This document shows positions 10,766 to 22,275 of a stretch of DNA of 64,000 nt, piece by piece. The stretch comes from Eumeta japonica (Eukaryota > Arthropoda > Insecta > Lepidoptera > Psychidae), in contig BGZK01000004.1 in the NCBI GenBank assembly GCA_005406025.1, positions 124,001-188,000 of the forward strand, read 5' to 3'. Position 1 is the first letter of the stretch. Each line of letters begins with the position of its first letter. The position numbers and the translations under genes are program-made. The notes beneath the pieces were generated by a model that had not been told where the DNA came from, ran no database searches, and saw only the letters and a program-made list of their open reading frames with translations.

Positions 10766-12958
10766 ACTCCGCGCCAGAGAAGTAGCTCAAAAACCGAGTA
10801 GCATTCGAAATTTTCGCTTTTGGAAAATACATCCGGTAAAATAAGTGCATCGGAACGAGTTCATTCGTAAGTTGACAGCAGCTGTCGTTTTATTTCTTTG
10901 AGCAGCGCTCGCACTAATTTTCTCGCCGACGACTGCTCATCGTAACTTTTCCTTATTTGATTATCCAAATACATTTCTTGGCCATTCCTCTCATCGTACG
11001 CCCGATATCTATAGTCTGTGCGTTACAAAAATTTCTATTATCAGCTGTTTGGCAAAGCGGTAACGTAATTCCAAACGTCAAATTAACATAACATAATCGC
11101 CGTTATCCGTTATCTGCACTAGATACTGGAAAACATTTTACGGAACCATGTTCTACACCTCGCCTATAATACGGATCACTCATCAAAAAAATAACGTCAA
11201 ACTTGCTTCCGCGATGGAAATTAATTCAATTGACACGCTAGAATTTGGTTTTTGCATTGACAATAAAAATAGCTTTCAAATACAGTGACCGGTTAGTTCA
11301 CAGACTTTGACCGGAGGGATTGGACAGAAGAGTGACGTCACTCGATCATTATGCAGCTCCATGTGTGTTAATTTATTGTAACGCCGTCGGTGACGTCACT
11401 AGCTCTCCCTCTCGATCCCATACCATAAGATACAATCGAACACTTCCTCCCTCAGATATTTTTACCGCTAAGCATTTGCGTTCAAGTGCCAATCACTTTG
11501 AGACTTCAAAAAGGCGAGCGAACAATACTGACAAAATTATATCATAAGTGTTACTATATTTAGCTCCCATCTAGGCTCGCATGGCTAACTCTTAAGTGAC
11601 AACTACAACTCTGACACGAGTTAAAGGTCCGATCAATAATTACAACTTTAATGTCCATGTATATTTTAAATATCTAGAGATTTAAGTGACAAAAATTTCC
11701 TAAAAAGCATAAACCGCTCCTAAGTAATATCCATCTATCGAAAAACTGAAATTGCAATTGATTTTTATTTTCATATGATCATGAGTGATTGGCGACAGTT
11801 TCCATTTAAAGTTATAAAGTCATGGTGTATTCCCCAGTACATTGGCACTGTTTAAGTTATGACGACCCCAAGTATACTCATCCACTTAAACAGCCTTAAA
11901 TAGAATGTCCTCCACTATCCTAATCTCTAACACGCTTACCGAGGTCAATGTCCGTATTTTCCTATACTCAGATTATATTATGTCGGCTGTTGAGTTGGAT
12001 AACAGACACATTATTAGCTTATTAGCTAAAATTTAGTGCCATAACAAACCACAGACGTACGTTATAGAAAATAGAGATAGATTTCTTTATTAAATCTTTA
12101 ACATAGATGATTAAAGAATTTCTTCTTAAGTTGAGTTTGTTTCAATAGATATACTTAATAAAATATATATACTTTGTTAAGCTCCCAAATAAAATAAATA
12201 ACTAGAACTTGCCCAATTCAATTAACCACAGTCCTACGAATCGAATATGTCAATCCACAAATATTTTTTCATACACACATAGAAACGTTTGAAATATTTG
12301 AAAACATGCAGACAAGAAAAATATATTTTATTAAAATGGCGTTACTCCATTAAGAAATGAAAATTATTGTTTTGCCATTAATTTAATAATTAACGTTAAA
12401 ATTTAATTAAATAAATTATAACATAAATTAAATTAAAATTTAATAATTAAATTAAAAATAATGTATTGTATTTATAATTACTTTTTTTAATTTGAGATGT
12501 CATTAATTCCTAACAACATCTTTGCCTTATATTATATCTGACCTCATACTCAAATATCTAACAAAATACTCACACGGATATGTTATTGAATAGTCAAATT
12601 CCTTCAGATCTTTTTGTTCACAGCACCTTTATTGTGAACAGAGCAATATGTGTAATTCAAATGTATAATTATACCTATTGAAACATTTCAATTAAACACC
12701 TTTCGATATATAGGTATCTCTTTAATTCACAAAATAAATGTTTATCATGGAATCAAATATTTTTACTTAGAATTCGAGGTTGTCTTTGGCTCAAGTTTCT
12801 TTTTTTTTTTTGTCTTGACATAACCCAGCGTCTTGTCTGGCGACTTTTGAACTTCCCATATTTTCTGACGTAGATATCAAAGTCAACGAGTAGGTATGTT
12901 GGCTTGTGGAAATCATTTATTTTAATCTTCTTCATCGTTTTCTAATATTCTGCAATTT
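10766..12958. other. Unassigned stretch, AT-rich core
   Basis: Past the CpG block the sequence returns to AT-rich. 12360-12480 is a low-complexity block of TTAATTAAATT-like words. No gene or named element was seen apart from the CRE pair near 11.35 kb, listed separately. Confidence 0.4.
11333..11398. promoter_or_regulatory. Two perfect CRE palindromes 58 bp apart
   Basis: TGACGTCA occurs at 11333-11340 and again at 11391-11398, both as GTGACGTCACT, less than 1 kb from the CpG-rich block. The octamer is the consensus bound by CREB/ATF-type bZIP dimers. The pairing with similar flanks may reflect a real element or duplication. No TATA box or transcription start is evident, so function is inference. 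Confidence 0.35.
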
Positions 12959-13632
12959 CAGGGTTGTGTTTTACCTTAAAAGACAAAAAGGAACCCTTTA
13001 TAGATCACCTCCTCATCCGTCTGTCTCTGTCAAGACCCTTTTTCTTATGAGGTGTCAAGGAGCTTATGGAGGTATCAAGTTGAAATTAATACTAAATATT
13101 TGGGTCTGTGATCCGTTGAGCTTGTAAAAAAAATAAACTATTAAGTTTATGTAATCAAAAAATACGGCCATTTATGCTTTATAAATTGACACTCGCAAAT
13201 AAGAAGTAAATCAAACCTATAGGGCACTTTCATTTAATTTCATCAAAAGCTAAATTTTACAGTACAATTAAGGAATAAATCCGAAAAAAAATGTAAATTT
13301 ATAGTTATATTACTTGAAAAAAACTTCTTTTGTAATACAAAGTTATATTAGTAGTGGAACTATGAACCGTGATGTAAATGGATGTATGGGAGACCATTTT
13401 TCTACTTCTCGCGATGAAAACTAAAAATTTAATGATACCCTTAAAATATTTCGAAATTTTCTTCTTTTTTATTTTCCTTTTTTTTAAAAAAAAAAAGCAA
13501 AAATTCAAAAATTCGCTGAACGAATATCGCAGCCCTATCGATATCAAAACAGTGGAAAAACTGTCGAAATCCCTTCGTACGTAATTTTGTACGGAACCCG
13601 CTGAGAGCGAGTCCTATTCGAACTTGTCCGGC
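12959..13632 (+). mobile_element. Interspersed family B, copy 1 (HINE-like, non-coding)
   Basis: Starts with a worn AGGGTTGTGTTTTACC end, then GTCTGTCTCTGTCAAGACCC, GGAGGTATCAAGTTGAAATT, ACACTCGCAAATAAG and the terminus GTACGGAACCCGCTGAG, GCGAGTCCTATTCGAAC, TTGTCCGG. Two further copies are at 32285-32690 and 45981-46561. An AT-rich segment with a poly-T/poly-A junction (13463-13500) lies within it. The open frames inside (for example 13305-13547 minus) are not shared between copies and are not genes. Confidence 0.7.
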
Positions 13633-14367
13633 ATTTTACGTTCCAACCAGATGAAAAAAAACTCCTCTAATAGAAATATGGATGTAGTGAGTGCTTCCTT
13701 CTCTTGCACCTGCCGACCTTCACACAGAGTTTTAGATAAAGTTTTTTAAACCGTGCGTTTATTATTGACGTGCCGTAGGAAAACTCAGCTGTGTGCCATT
13801 AATATTTTTCTATTGACTGTTTCCATTTCACAAGTAATAATGTAAACTATATATTTTTTTAATACTGTGCACTTATGATATTTGTGATTCATATCGGAAT
13901 AGTGCATGCAACACCGCGTAATTGTACGAATTTAAATTTTGATTTTTCCACGACCTATAAATGATGGTCGAGGTGTACGCTGTTAGATCTATATTGTTTA
14001 TCAATATTAATTCAAAATATTTCATTAAAAAAAATGTTTAATTAAAGTATAGGTGTTTACGGATAAATACTCTCACCGACGATATGTCTTTTTTCAAATA
14101 ATTTTATGTTTTTATTTCTTTTTCTATTATATTGATTCTATAAACTATAGTAATACTTCGATATTTGTTACTTTCAATACAAACGATTGTGTTTTTTTCT
14201 ATAATTTTAAAGCAAAAGCACGTACAACTACTCCAATTCAAAATTCAGTTTGTGTTGTTCGTGTAATGGCCAGTTAGTGATCGTTTTGAATTTCCCACAA
14301 CAAAATTCCAAATCTCAAAATAAATAATGGTGCCCTTAAAGTATAAAATACTGCTCTTCATTTAAAT
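13633..14367. other. Unassigned AT-rich stretch
   Basis: No gene or recognised element; scattered poly-T runs only. Confidence 0.4.
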
Positions 14368-14574
14368 CAGGTATGGGCAACCTTTGACATGTTGTGGGGT
14401 CAAACTTTAGTATGCTAATATATTCGCGGGCCGCGTTCAAAAATAGTCCATTTTAAAGTAGTGTTTTAAACTAGTGTTCATAATTTTTAACCATAAATAT
14501 CACACATGAAATTTTTCAAAATGTCTCGCGGACCGGATCAAATCTTACAGCGGGCCGGATGTTGCCCGCATATG
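14368..14574. mobile_element. hAT-type MITE with 8 bp target-site duplication
   Basis: The 207 bp element starts CAGGTATGGGCAACC and ends GGATGTTGCCCGCATATG, giving inverted termini CA(GG)TATG-GGGCAAC with one indel. It is flanked on both sides by ATTTAAAT (14360-14367 and 14575-14582), an exact 8 bp duplication, the length made by hAT transposases. The interior holds GCGGGCCGCG, TCGCGGACCGG and GCGGGCCGGAT, as in many insect hAT MITEs. Too short to code; it would depend on a transposase encoded elsewhere. The flank is itself a palindrome, which slightly weakens the duplication argument. Confidence 0.85.
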
Positions 14575-14744
14575 ATTTAAATGAACATTACCATTATTAG
14601 AAAGACCTGTCTTAATCTACTTAGTTTTTGTGATGGAAGCTGTTTATGAGCGACTCGAGAGTAACTGAAAATTTCTTTCGGACGGAAGTAACTTTCAATA
14701 AAATCTATATTCCTTTTGCGGAGTTCTCGCTTTTTATAGTTTGA

Positions 14745-15065
14745 ACTAGCTTTCACCCGCGACTCCGCCCGCGTGGGCATAGAACGAATAGTTTCATCTC
14801 TATCGACCGATTGCGCTGTCAACATTTCCCGATTTCGTTCCTGCTTACGATTTCAATCCTAGCGCCGTTTTGATCCTCATGCTGGTCTCAATTTAGATGT
14901 CTGTTCTGTTCAAAATGTACATGATATAAAAGAAAATTGCAACTAAACGAAATAAAAACCGCCCTGTATATGACACTCCGGGATATGAACTATTACCATA
15001 CCAAATTTTATTAAATTTTGTCTAGTAGCTTTTGAGGCGTACGCGAACAAATACTTAAAAAGACA
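14745..15065 (+). repeat. RTE-type tail repeat, copy 1
   Basis: Opens with TAGCTTTCACCCGCGACTCC and GCCCGCGTGGGCATAGAA, passes through a pyrimidine-rich TTTCCCGATTTCGTTCC section, and near its end has AAAACCGCCC, CCGGGATATGAAC, and ACCAAATTTTATTAAATTTTG. This order is that of a very common insect repeat I associate with RTE-clade LINE 3' ends. There is no RT here. It could equally be a SINE that uses the same tail. Confidence 0.6.
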
Positions 15066-15264
15066 AAAACTCTAAAAACCATTTAAATGTATTTACTCTA
15101 TTTGTTTAATACCCCGCAGAGTAATTTGTATAAAATATCTTCATTGTACAGATTTTTTTCACTCTACTGTTTTAGTGTATGCACGCATAGATCGATTAAA
15201 ATAATTTAGTTTACTTGAACCAAGTAAAATTAAGCTAACAAAAATATCATCGTATTAACTTAAC

Positions 15265-15600
15265 TACCAGCTCAACTACTAGCTTTCAGCCTGTGGGTTC
15301 GCCCATACAGACATAGAATGTTTCACTTCACTTTCATGTATGGAAGAAACTTGCTCTCGACCCTAATCTTGTTTCCGTTTTCATTTCGGTCGCAGAGGTA
15401 TTTTTTATTTCGCTCGCGACCACGCTCTTGACTTTAGAACCGATCCGACACTGTTTCGAACCCGGTCCGTTCTCAATTTCGGTCCCGGTCCTGGCCTTCG
15501 ATGGTGCCCCTCGTTCCACTTTAAATTCCGATACCGCTTTCCGGTACAAGCCATTTGCCCTGGCTCGCATCAAAATAATATATAGGCTATATCACTCTGG
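15265..15600 (+). repeat. RTE-type tail repeat, copy 2, with TTCGGTCCC-rich segment
   Basis: Begins CTAGCTTTCAGCCTGTGGGT and TTCGCCCATACAGACATAGAATG, then a 200-bp stretch built from degenerate TTTCGGTC/GTTCCG/GGTCCTGG words (15360-15560). This stretch gives open frames on both strands (15334-15573 minus, 15428-15640 plus) that are composition artefacts. The same head-plus-hexamer structure recurs at 22015-22275 and on the minus strand at 34085-34215. Confidence 0.55.
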
Positions 15601-15767
15601 GATTTCCATTTGCATTTTTCACACATATTGTTCAATGTAAAGACACATCTGGTTCTACTGTTTTAATTTATATAGGGATTTCGAATTTGTAGATTATTCA
15701 ATTTCAAACTGTGACCAATATTCTAAAACGGTAACTTCAATGTAAGCCCTCAATATTATGTCACTAT

Positions 15768-16085
15768 TAACTAGTTGAGCCCACGGCTCCGCCTTGATGG
15801 ACATACAATAAATTCCTCCATTTTAAAGTGTAATTTGCTTAGGCACGATTAGTTTGTGACTAAATAATTGAAATACCTTCTTGGCGGAAATAGTGTTCAG
15901 TAAAGTTGTTTACACAATTTCCTCATTTATAATTTGGATTTCGAATTTGTCGACAAACCACAAATATTTAAATTAAAATTGCCCAGTACCTACTTGAAAA
16001 TTGCAACTTCATATTTTAACCGATAATATTGTAATTATTTTATTAACAGCTAGCTATACCTGCGGCTCCTCCTCGGTGGACTAAA
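15768..16085 (+). repeat. Two short RTE-type tail heads
   Basis: ACTAGTTGAGCCCACGGCTC with CGCCTTGATGGACATA at 15770, and AGCTAGCTATACCTGCGGCT with CTCGGTGGAC at 16050. Both match the head of the copies at 14745 and 15265 but lack the rest. They lie directly left of the long inverted repeat. Confidence 0.45.
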
Positions 16086-16135
16086 TTATTTTAATTGAAG
16101 TATTTGATATGCAAATCCCCCCTTGACATCGCATA

Positions 16136-16566
16136 TTTAAATAAAATAAATTCAGCTACGAATTTCTCAAATTTAATTTGAATCCTTGCAAGGCACTATT
16201 TATTCATCTCGTGTGACTGTAATAATATGATTATTACAATACAAATGCTGTTATTTTAAATCAATATTCTTAGTGGTATTGGAAAAGCTAATACTTTGAA
16301 CAGGGTACCGCCGTGCTACTACAGAATATTTCAGAAAACACAAAGACAACCATTTTGGCGTCAAATAAACTATAACATCATTTTTATTTCTCTTTGCACT
16401 CCACCTATAAAGATTTCTTCTTCGTCGTCACACTCCGACCACAGAGTGATCGTGGTCACATTTCCATAGTTTTCTGATCGGCCAAAGTTCCTTTTCACCT
16501 ATGTAATGCGATCGACAAACTATTTCGTACGCATGCGTGTGTGCGTGTGTGTGTGTGTGTGTGTGT
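16136..16566 (+). repeat. Left arm of a long near-perfect inverted repeat
   Basis: This ~430 bp arm is repeated in reverse complement at 16826-17252. Matching landmarks include TTCTCAAATTTAATTTGAAT, CTTAGTGGTATTGG, GGGTACCGCCGTGCTACTAC, TTTTGGCGTCAAATAAAC, CTTCTTCGTCGTCACACTCC and CGATCGACAAACTATTTCG. It ends inward with a GT-dinucleotide run. Mismatches are few in the inner 300 bp and more frequent near the outer end. Confidence 0.9.
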
Positions 16567-16825
16567 AATGTTTTTAAAGAAGAGGTCAACTTAGAATTTT
16601 TGACAATTTGTTCCGATTCTGCCAATTAGCAAGAGATTATTGAATTCAAATAGATCAAAGATCGATTTTAGTACTTTTCAGTTGTTTTTTCCAGCTCTCC
16701 AAGTTCAGAAACATATCTTTCATAGTTTTATACTATTTGAGTTTCAAAATCTAAATTTATTTAAGAAAAACGCTATTATAAAATTGTTTCTACAACGATA
16801 TTGGAATGCAGCGTTCAATTTTGGT
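16567..16825. other. Spacer of the long inverted repeat
   Basis: 259 bp of AT-rich sequence between the arms, not itself palindromic and without recognisable content. The short frames crossing it end inside the arms and are not genes. Confidence 0.7.
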
Positions 16826-17252
16826 CGCACACACACACACACGCACACACGCATGCGTACGAAATAGTTTGTCGATCGCATTACATAGGTGGAAAGGAGC
16901 TTTGGCTGATCAGAAAACTATGGAAATGTGACCACGATCACTCTGTGGTCGGAGTGTGACGACGAAGAAGAAATCTTTATAGGTGGAGTGCAAAGAGAAA
17001 TAAAAATGATGTTATAGTTTATTTGACGCCAAAATGGTTGTCTTTGTGTTTTCTGAAATATTCTGTAGTAGCACGGCGGTACCCTGTTCAAAGTATTAGC
17101 TTTTCCAATACCACTAAGAATATTGATTTAAAATAACAGCATTTGTATTGTAATAATCATATTATTACAATCGCATGAGATGAATAAATAGTGGATTTCA
17201 AGGATTCAAATTAAATTTGAGAAATGCGTAGCTAAATTTGTTTTATTTTAAA
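16826..17252 (-). repeat. Right arm of the long near-perfect inverted repeat
   Basis: Reverse complement of 16136-16566, starting with CGCACACACAC and closing with TAGCTAAATTTGTTTTATTT. Together the arms could form a hairpin of roughly 420 bp stem. I find no target duplication and no transposon-like termini, so an inverted duplication, an unknown foldback element or a fold-back sequencing/assembly artefact are all open. Confidence 0.9.
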
Positions 17253-18831
17253 CACTTTTGAGCTCAAAAGTAGTAACAAGTATCAGGAATGGCTTGCAGA
17301 GTTTACCATTTGTCTATTTTTTTTTTCAATATTGTTAACATATTCACATAGAAACAATTAATGTATTAAAAAATATATCTTTCTATACAGAGATGTTAAG
17401 AGATTAACATTATTAGATAAAAAGTACTATAAATAGCTAATGAAATTTTAACACGGTTTACTAATGCATAATGTATTACCGTGTTAATAGCCACTAATAC
17501 AATCCGCTGTTATGAATTACTGTTGAATAGTGACAGCGTGCACGCATAAAATTGCAAACCAGTTTAAAAAACGCAATCCCAAGTTTTGGAATAAGTCCAA
17601 CGACAAGCCGAAATGCAACTATATTTTTAACGCGTTGGCATAATACAGAATTGCAACGAAATATCACTCTAAAATCTGAAATTTAAATATGGCCTAGTAA
17701 CTGGTTTCTTATAATATCTTACTTTTATTTATGATTTATTTAGTGCTAATAAATTAAGAATTTTTTGTAGTTCGAGCACTCTATTTTAGTATGTTTAATG
17801 ATCGCTCCTCATCACGTTGTGCCTAATGAGATTAGGATACCTAATTTTTCTTAAAGCTATTATGCTGTTTTTTTAACTGGTGTATGCAATTTTATGCATT
17901 GAAATATGGTCAATACTTAACTAGATCGGTCAAAATTTCAAACTATCTTTAACTTTCAAACCGACACAGCACTGCCGTGCTGTTTTGGCTTAGTTGTGTG
18001 CATTTAGAAACTTTATAAAAAGTTGATGTAACATTTAATACAACTGTTGAGGCTTACCGCCCCATCTCCACAATATTTTGTTTCGGATTGAGGGACTCGA
18101 CGCTTACTCCTCTCGGCCCTGTGCGGGTTAGAGGGCTACCGATAACAGTCGTCGCAAACGCGTAACCACAGCTGAGGCCGACGGCTACACGTACTCTCTG
18201 AGGAACGCATCAATTGGTTTAATTTTACTTAAATTGAAAACTCGATGTCCAATTCGCCCGTAGCAAAATTCGCAACGGGACCCTTTAGATTCGTGGGTAA
18301 TGACCGACAACTCGGTCATATTTTACATATTATTACCGCTTGTAGTATTTAAAGTAAATCAAATAGTGAAAAAGTAATCAGTATTTAAAAATCGCTGGTA
18401 GAATGCCTTTTGCCCCTTTTAAGTATAAGAACAGAACGTAAAACCCAGCTATCCAACATTGAACAAGCGGAACGTTGCCAATGGACTAGAGGGTAGGGGG
18501 TTGAAATTGGCACACTTCCATTCGTATACGAGTTGGAATATTCTACAAGCAGTGCCTATCTAGGTATTTTTATTTTCGAGATAGTTATGGAGGGGTAGTA
18601 AGAAAAACGGTATGGTGGCCGATTGGGGCGGCGCGTTGCTTACGAATTCTGAGGATATCAGGATCAAATCTTAAATATGGATGAAATCAAGTGAAATTCG
18701 AAACCACATGTTCCGTTCGTCGTTAGACTAAGTTGTTATAACAAACTAAGCCGTCGACCTTGGATGTGGTCGGACCATCGGTAACAACAGCACTCGACCT
18801 GCTAAAAAATAATAGTAATATAAACTAACGC
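17253..18831. other. Unassigned stretch; GC-shifted fragment near 18.1 kb
   Basis: Mostly AT-rich. 18060-18310 is GC-richer (CGGCCCTGTGCGGGTTAGAG, GGCCGACGGCTACACG) without a sustained frame and is probably a worn repeat. Near 18750 AACTAAGCCGTCGACCTTGG resembles a piece of the SINE at 35.7 kb. Nothing else was recognised. Confidence 0.4.
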
Positions 18832-19140
18832 CTATTTTCCAGAAGGGTAAACAGAGACTATACATTTCCACACGGTACGATCTTTGCATATCTCTCTTGC
18901 CTCACTGACATCCATCAATCTTTTCATGCTAGCTCGTCGATTTCGGGTGCTTAAAATTTGGCCCTTTTTTAACGTGCCACCGATGTGGTCTGCATGGAAT
19001 TCCAGGGCGACCCTTGCCGACCTTTCCATCACACACATTCGCTCTGTAATTTCTTTTGTTAGTCTACATTCATTCACTCTTTCCAGATGGCCAAACCACG
19101 CTAACGTATACCTCTTTCTATTCTAGTCACTACGTCTTCG
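18832..19140 (-). pseudogene. LINE reverse transcriptase C-terminal remnant
   Basis: The minus strand reads a worn WFGHLERVNECRLT block, then ADHIGGTLKKGQILSTRNRR, then KRLMDVSEAREICKDRTVWK and VSVYPSGK before the stop. This is the C-terminal region following the RT domain of a LINE family annotated in moths as endonuclease-reverse transcriptase. A frame change separates the first block from the rest. The order and strand match the RT remnant at 26770-27785, which carries the preceding RT blocks, so the two may come from one element split by later events. Confidence 0.75.
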
Positions 19141-20310
19141 CTAAAAAACTCAGAATAAATACGCCTGTACAAAAAATTTAACAAACGTGCAATGGAAGGC
19201 TGTTTGTTACTTATATATTTTCCCAGGCATGTCTACACTATAAAGTGATCACTTTTATTTTTTGACGATACACTTTATCAAGCACAGCTCATAACTTAAA
19301 TATCCCCCTCTTTGAGTTAAAATGTCCTGTTTTCTTCTTTTAGATATTTGTATGTAAATAACATTACATGGCCAAGTTTTTTACTGCAAAGTTTGGACAT
19401 GCATCAATCAAAGATAATATAAATATACATATTTGGATTTTAAATAAATAAATGTAGTTGATCCATAGAAAATACTGAATTAAAAGTAATAGCCGCAATA
19501 TAATGATCACATTTTCAACATGAATTATTAATTTCATAATGCAAAATAAATTGTTAATTTGTCGCCATAATTTGTCAGTACAGTTACATAAAATTTAACG
19601 TTTATATCCGCGAAGAATTAATCATACAGAACAACCAATAGAATATAATTCATTTTTTTAATTCGTATTTTTTATCGCAATATTTGACGAGAATGAAAAT
19701 ATGTTTATTATAATATGTAGACAAAGACAGATGTTTATATGCATCTATCACTTAATGGCGTTGGCATGAAAACTTCTCGAGTTGACGTGATGTTGATAAT
19801 TTATTTCCCAATTTTAATGCCAATATTAACGTTTGTTGCGGGTTTCATGATATTCAGGAACAACCATTTTCATGCAGGGATGTTACTTCTTTGCCAGTGA
19901 AGACCTGTACCTTATTATGTTCAGTTAACAATTCTATAATTATTGTAGGTTTATGTCTATATACAAGTATTAGAGCAATGATGTTCTTGTAGGAAATTCG
20001 AGTATTAGTTTTTATATCCGGTACAGAATGGTGCTGGTAATGGACCTACAATTGTTGCCAATTTTCACTAATAAGTTCATAACTTCAGACTTGAGCTCGT
20101 GACTAATTAGAAATTACATAAACGGTATATTTTCAGGATTCCTCCTTTTTTTATTTGGCCTTTTTTTACGGCAGCTGCTTTCAACTTCGACTTCCTCAAA
20201 GAACCGACCGAACACCACGGGTATTTCGATTGAATGGTCGCGAAATAATAATTTGATTTTTTAAAACAAGCACCTTAAAACTACATGGTACAGACGAACT
20301 TCGAAATTAG
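19141..20310. other. Unassigned AT-rich stretch upstream of exon-like block
   Basis: No gene or known element. Pyrimidine runs near 20145-20170 are the only acceptor-like feature close to the exon candidate. Confidence 0.4.
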
Positions 20311-20445
20311 CGCGCAAGGGAGCGCGTGGCCGGCGTGACTGTCCAGAACTGTGCAAGAAGTGACTCCGACCCGGACAGGGGCTCCCAGATGATCGGCTCA
20401 TTCTGGAACTTGTGCCGCGCGTGCCCCTCCATGCCCGTCGACAAG
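20311..20445 (+). CDS. Candidate host exon, unknown protein
   Basis: A 135-base block is open in one frame (45 codons), strongly GC-rich with mostly G or C at third positions, set in AT-rich DNA. It starts directly after an AG (AAATTAG) preceded by an in-frame stop and ends at AAG|GTCAGT, a good donor, with no exon-like composition beyond. The peptide contains SDSDPDRGS, then QMIGSFWNLCRACPSMPVDK. I do not recognise the family. The upstream pyrimidine tract is weak; an alternative is that coding starts at the ATG at 20389 (within CAGATGATCGGC), making this a first coding exon. No partner exon was found, so introns would be long. A TE fragment cannot be excluded. Confidence 0.45.
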
Positions 20446-22010
20446 GTCAGTGCCGTGCACACAGGTCTGCTACGTATACAGCAGCTATACAGTAGACCTG
20501 CATACGTAATAGACTTGTATATGTATATAAAAATGTATCTATGGTCTACTTCAATTTATCTGAAGGCTAATGTGCTGGTTGAGAAAGTCCATAATGCTTG
20601 CAATATCCTCTATTTCCTCTGTTTTTCCTCTACCTATTACCGATTGATAGACAGAATGATCGATATCAATAACGTATAATATTTTGTTTATTTGTATTGG
20701 ACCGTCCTATCCTCGTCTATAACTGATTTCCTTTCTTTGTGAACACCATGGTGGTCTAACATGTACAACGTTGTCAGATTTTTTTTTGAATCTGTACATT
20801 ATTAGTTATAGAAAAGTGAATAGCAAATAATAACGACACATAACGTTAAGGTTTCAATAATGCACGTGAAAAATAAATGATATAAGTAAGATTGATATAA
20901 GTTTATACGACAAACTGACTTACTTTAGGTCAATGGTGGCTCAATGATTATGATAAGTTGTACATTCTATTTATAGGGTTTTATGTTTTACTAAATCGTA
21001 TAAAGTCTTTGGTACAGCGCGCCTTATTACGTTTACTATCAAAAAAATAAATAACGCTCTCGGAAGCTAAACAACTTTCAGGTTAATAATGTTAAATTTT
21101 ATACATGAATATGAATTGTGATTATTTGTGCTTCAAAATACAACGGCTGTCCATAAAACAGCTTTCAGAGAGTGATCAGATCTGTGATCTAGACCCTGCA
21201 GTCTAGATTTTATATAATATCATATATTATCCCTAAAACAAAGAGCCACATCGGATACCTATATCATGAGCATTGTAAACCGCGCCCGATTTACGTCAAA
21301 AAATGATAGACGACGCGATCGCAGCTATTTGTGGATGGTTATGACCAATAATTAATGTCATATGTGATATATTTAAAAAACTTTCTTCTTCCAGTGTGAT
21401 TTAGAGTACTGCTACGAAATGAGAGGAGATAAATTGACGTCTTTTATAAGAACATGTTTTAGTGTAGTTTAAAATGTAGGAGGAGGTAGGTTTGTACGAA
21501 AAAACTCCCCATAGCCCTTGTATTTTTGTATATTATTTATTTGGTATTTTGCAATGTCAGAGGACAGCGCTTATACGTTGAAATATGTTTAAACTACTAG
21601 GCTGGCCTTTATTTGTAAATATTTAACGCTTTATTGGTCAATAAAATAACAGCAATATATAAGGAGGATAAATGTTTTTGTAAGTAACACTCCTTTAGGC
21701 TGCTTCGAAGAAAATGGGGACAATAACTTTTAAAAAATATCACGCAATGAGCATGTACGCTCAGCAAAATTTCACTTACCACCACGATTTTCCTCATTGT
21801 ATTGCATATTTCGACTAACTTCACTCGCAAATCACAGGCTGAAAACGTAGAATAGGGACTAGAGCTAACTTCAAATGCGCACATCTATACGTTGATTTTG
21901 TGTTATGTTATAACCATTTTAATGCATACTATATCATCAAATATTTATAAATATAATATGCAGATATACATATTGCACTCAGACGTGATTAAGTGTTCAT
22001 TTTGTGATAT
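20446..22010. other. Unassigned AT-rich stretch
   Basis: Directly after the donor there is an imperfect inverted repeat (AGGTCTGCTACGTATAC near 20463 with TATACAGTAGACCT near 20487). No other feature was seen. Confidence 0.4.
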
Positions 22011-22014
22011 TTTT

Positions 22015-22275
22015 TTTTGTCAACTAACTTTCCGCGTACAGCTTTGTCTGCGTGGATATAGAACGTATCCCTTTATTATATTGATCGATGTTGCTGTTCA
22101 TTCCAATCTGGGGCCAGTTTCCTAGTCCGATCTCACGCTCAGCTTAGACGCCGGAACCTTTTTAGTTTCAGTCCCGGACCCGACTGTCGATTCTGCTTCA
22201 CATTTCAATTTCAGTTTCATTTCCGCCACCGGCCCCGGTTTAATTTTGAATCCGGGGTAAACATTCGTATCAAAA
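22015..22275 (+). repeat. RTE-type tail repeat, copy 5, with TTCAGTCCCGG-rich segment
   Basis: Head CAACTAACTTTCCGCGTACA then GTGGATATAGAACGTATCCC, followed by TTTCAGTCCCGGACCCGAC and CACCGGCCCCGG. Same head-plus-degenerate-hexamer layout as 15265-15600 and the copy starting at 14745. Non-coding. Confidence 0.5.

Noticed and set aside
15334..15640. Overlapping frames on both strands
   Set aside because: Both come from the degenerate TTCGGTCC-type word array in an RTE-type repeat.
16428..16867. Two short frames in the long inverted repeat (minus and plus)
   Set aside because: Each contains a His-Thr run from the GT/AC tract and ends in the arms; no protein similarity and no splice signals.
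20446..20679. Continuation of the open frame past the exon donor
   Set aside because: Composition drops to AT-rich with Tyr/Ile/Leu-rich translation straight after GTCAGT; treated as intron.
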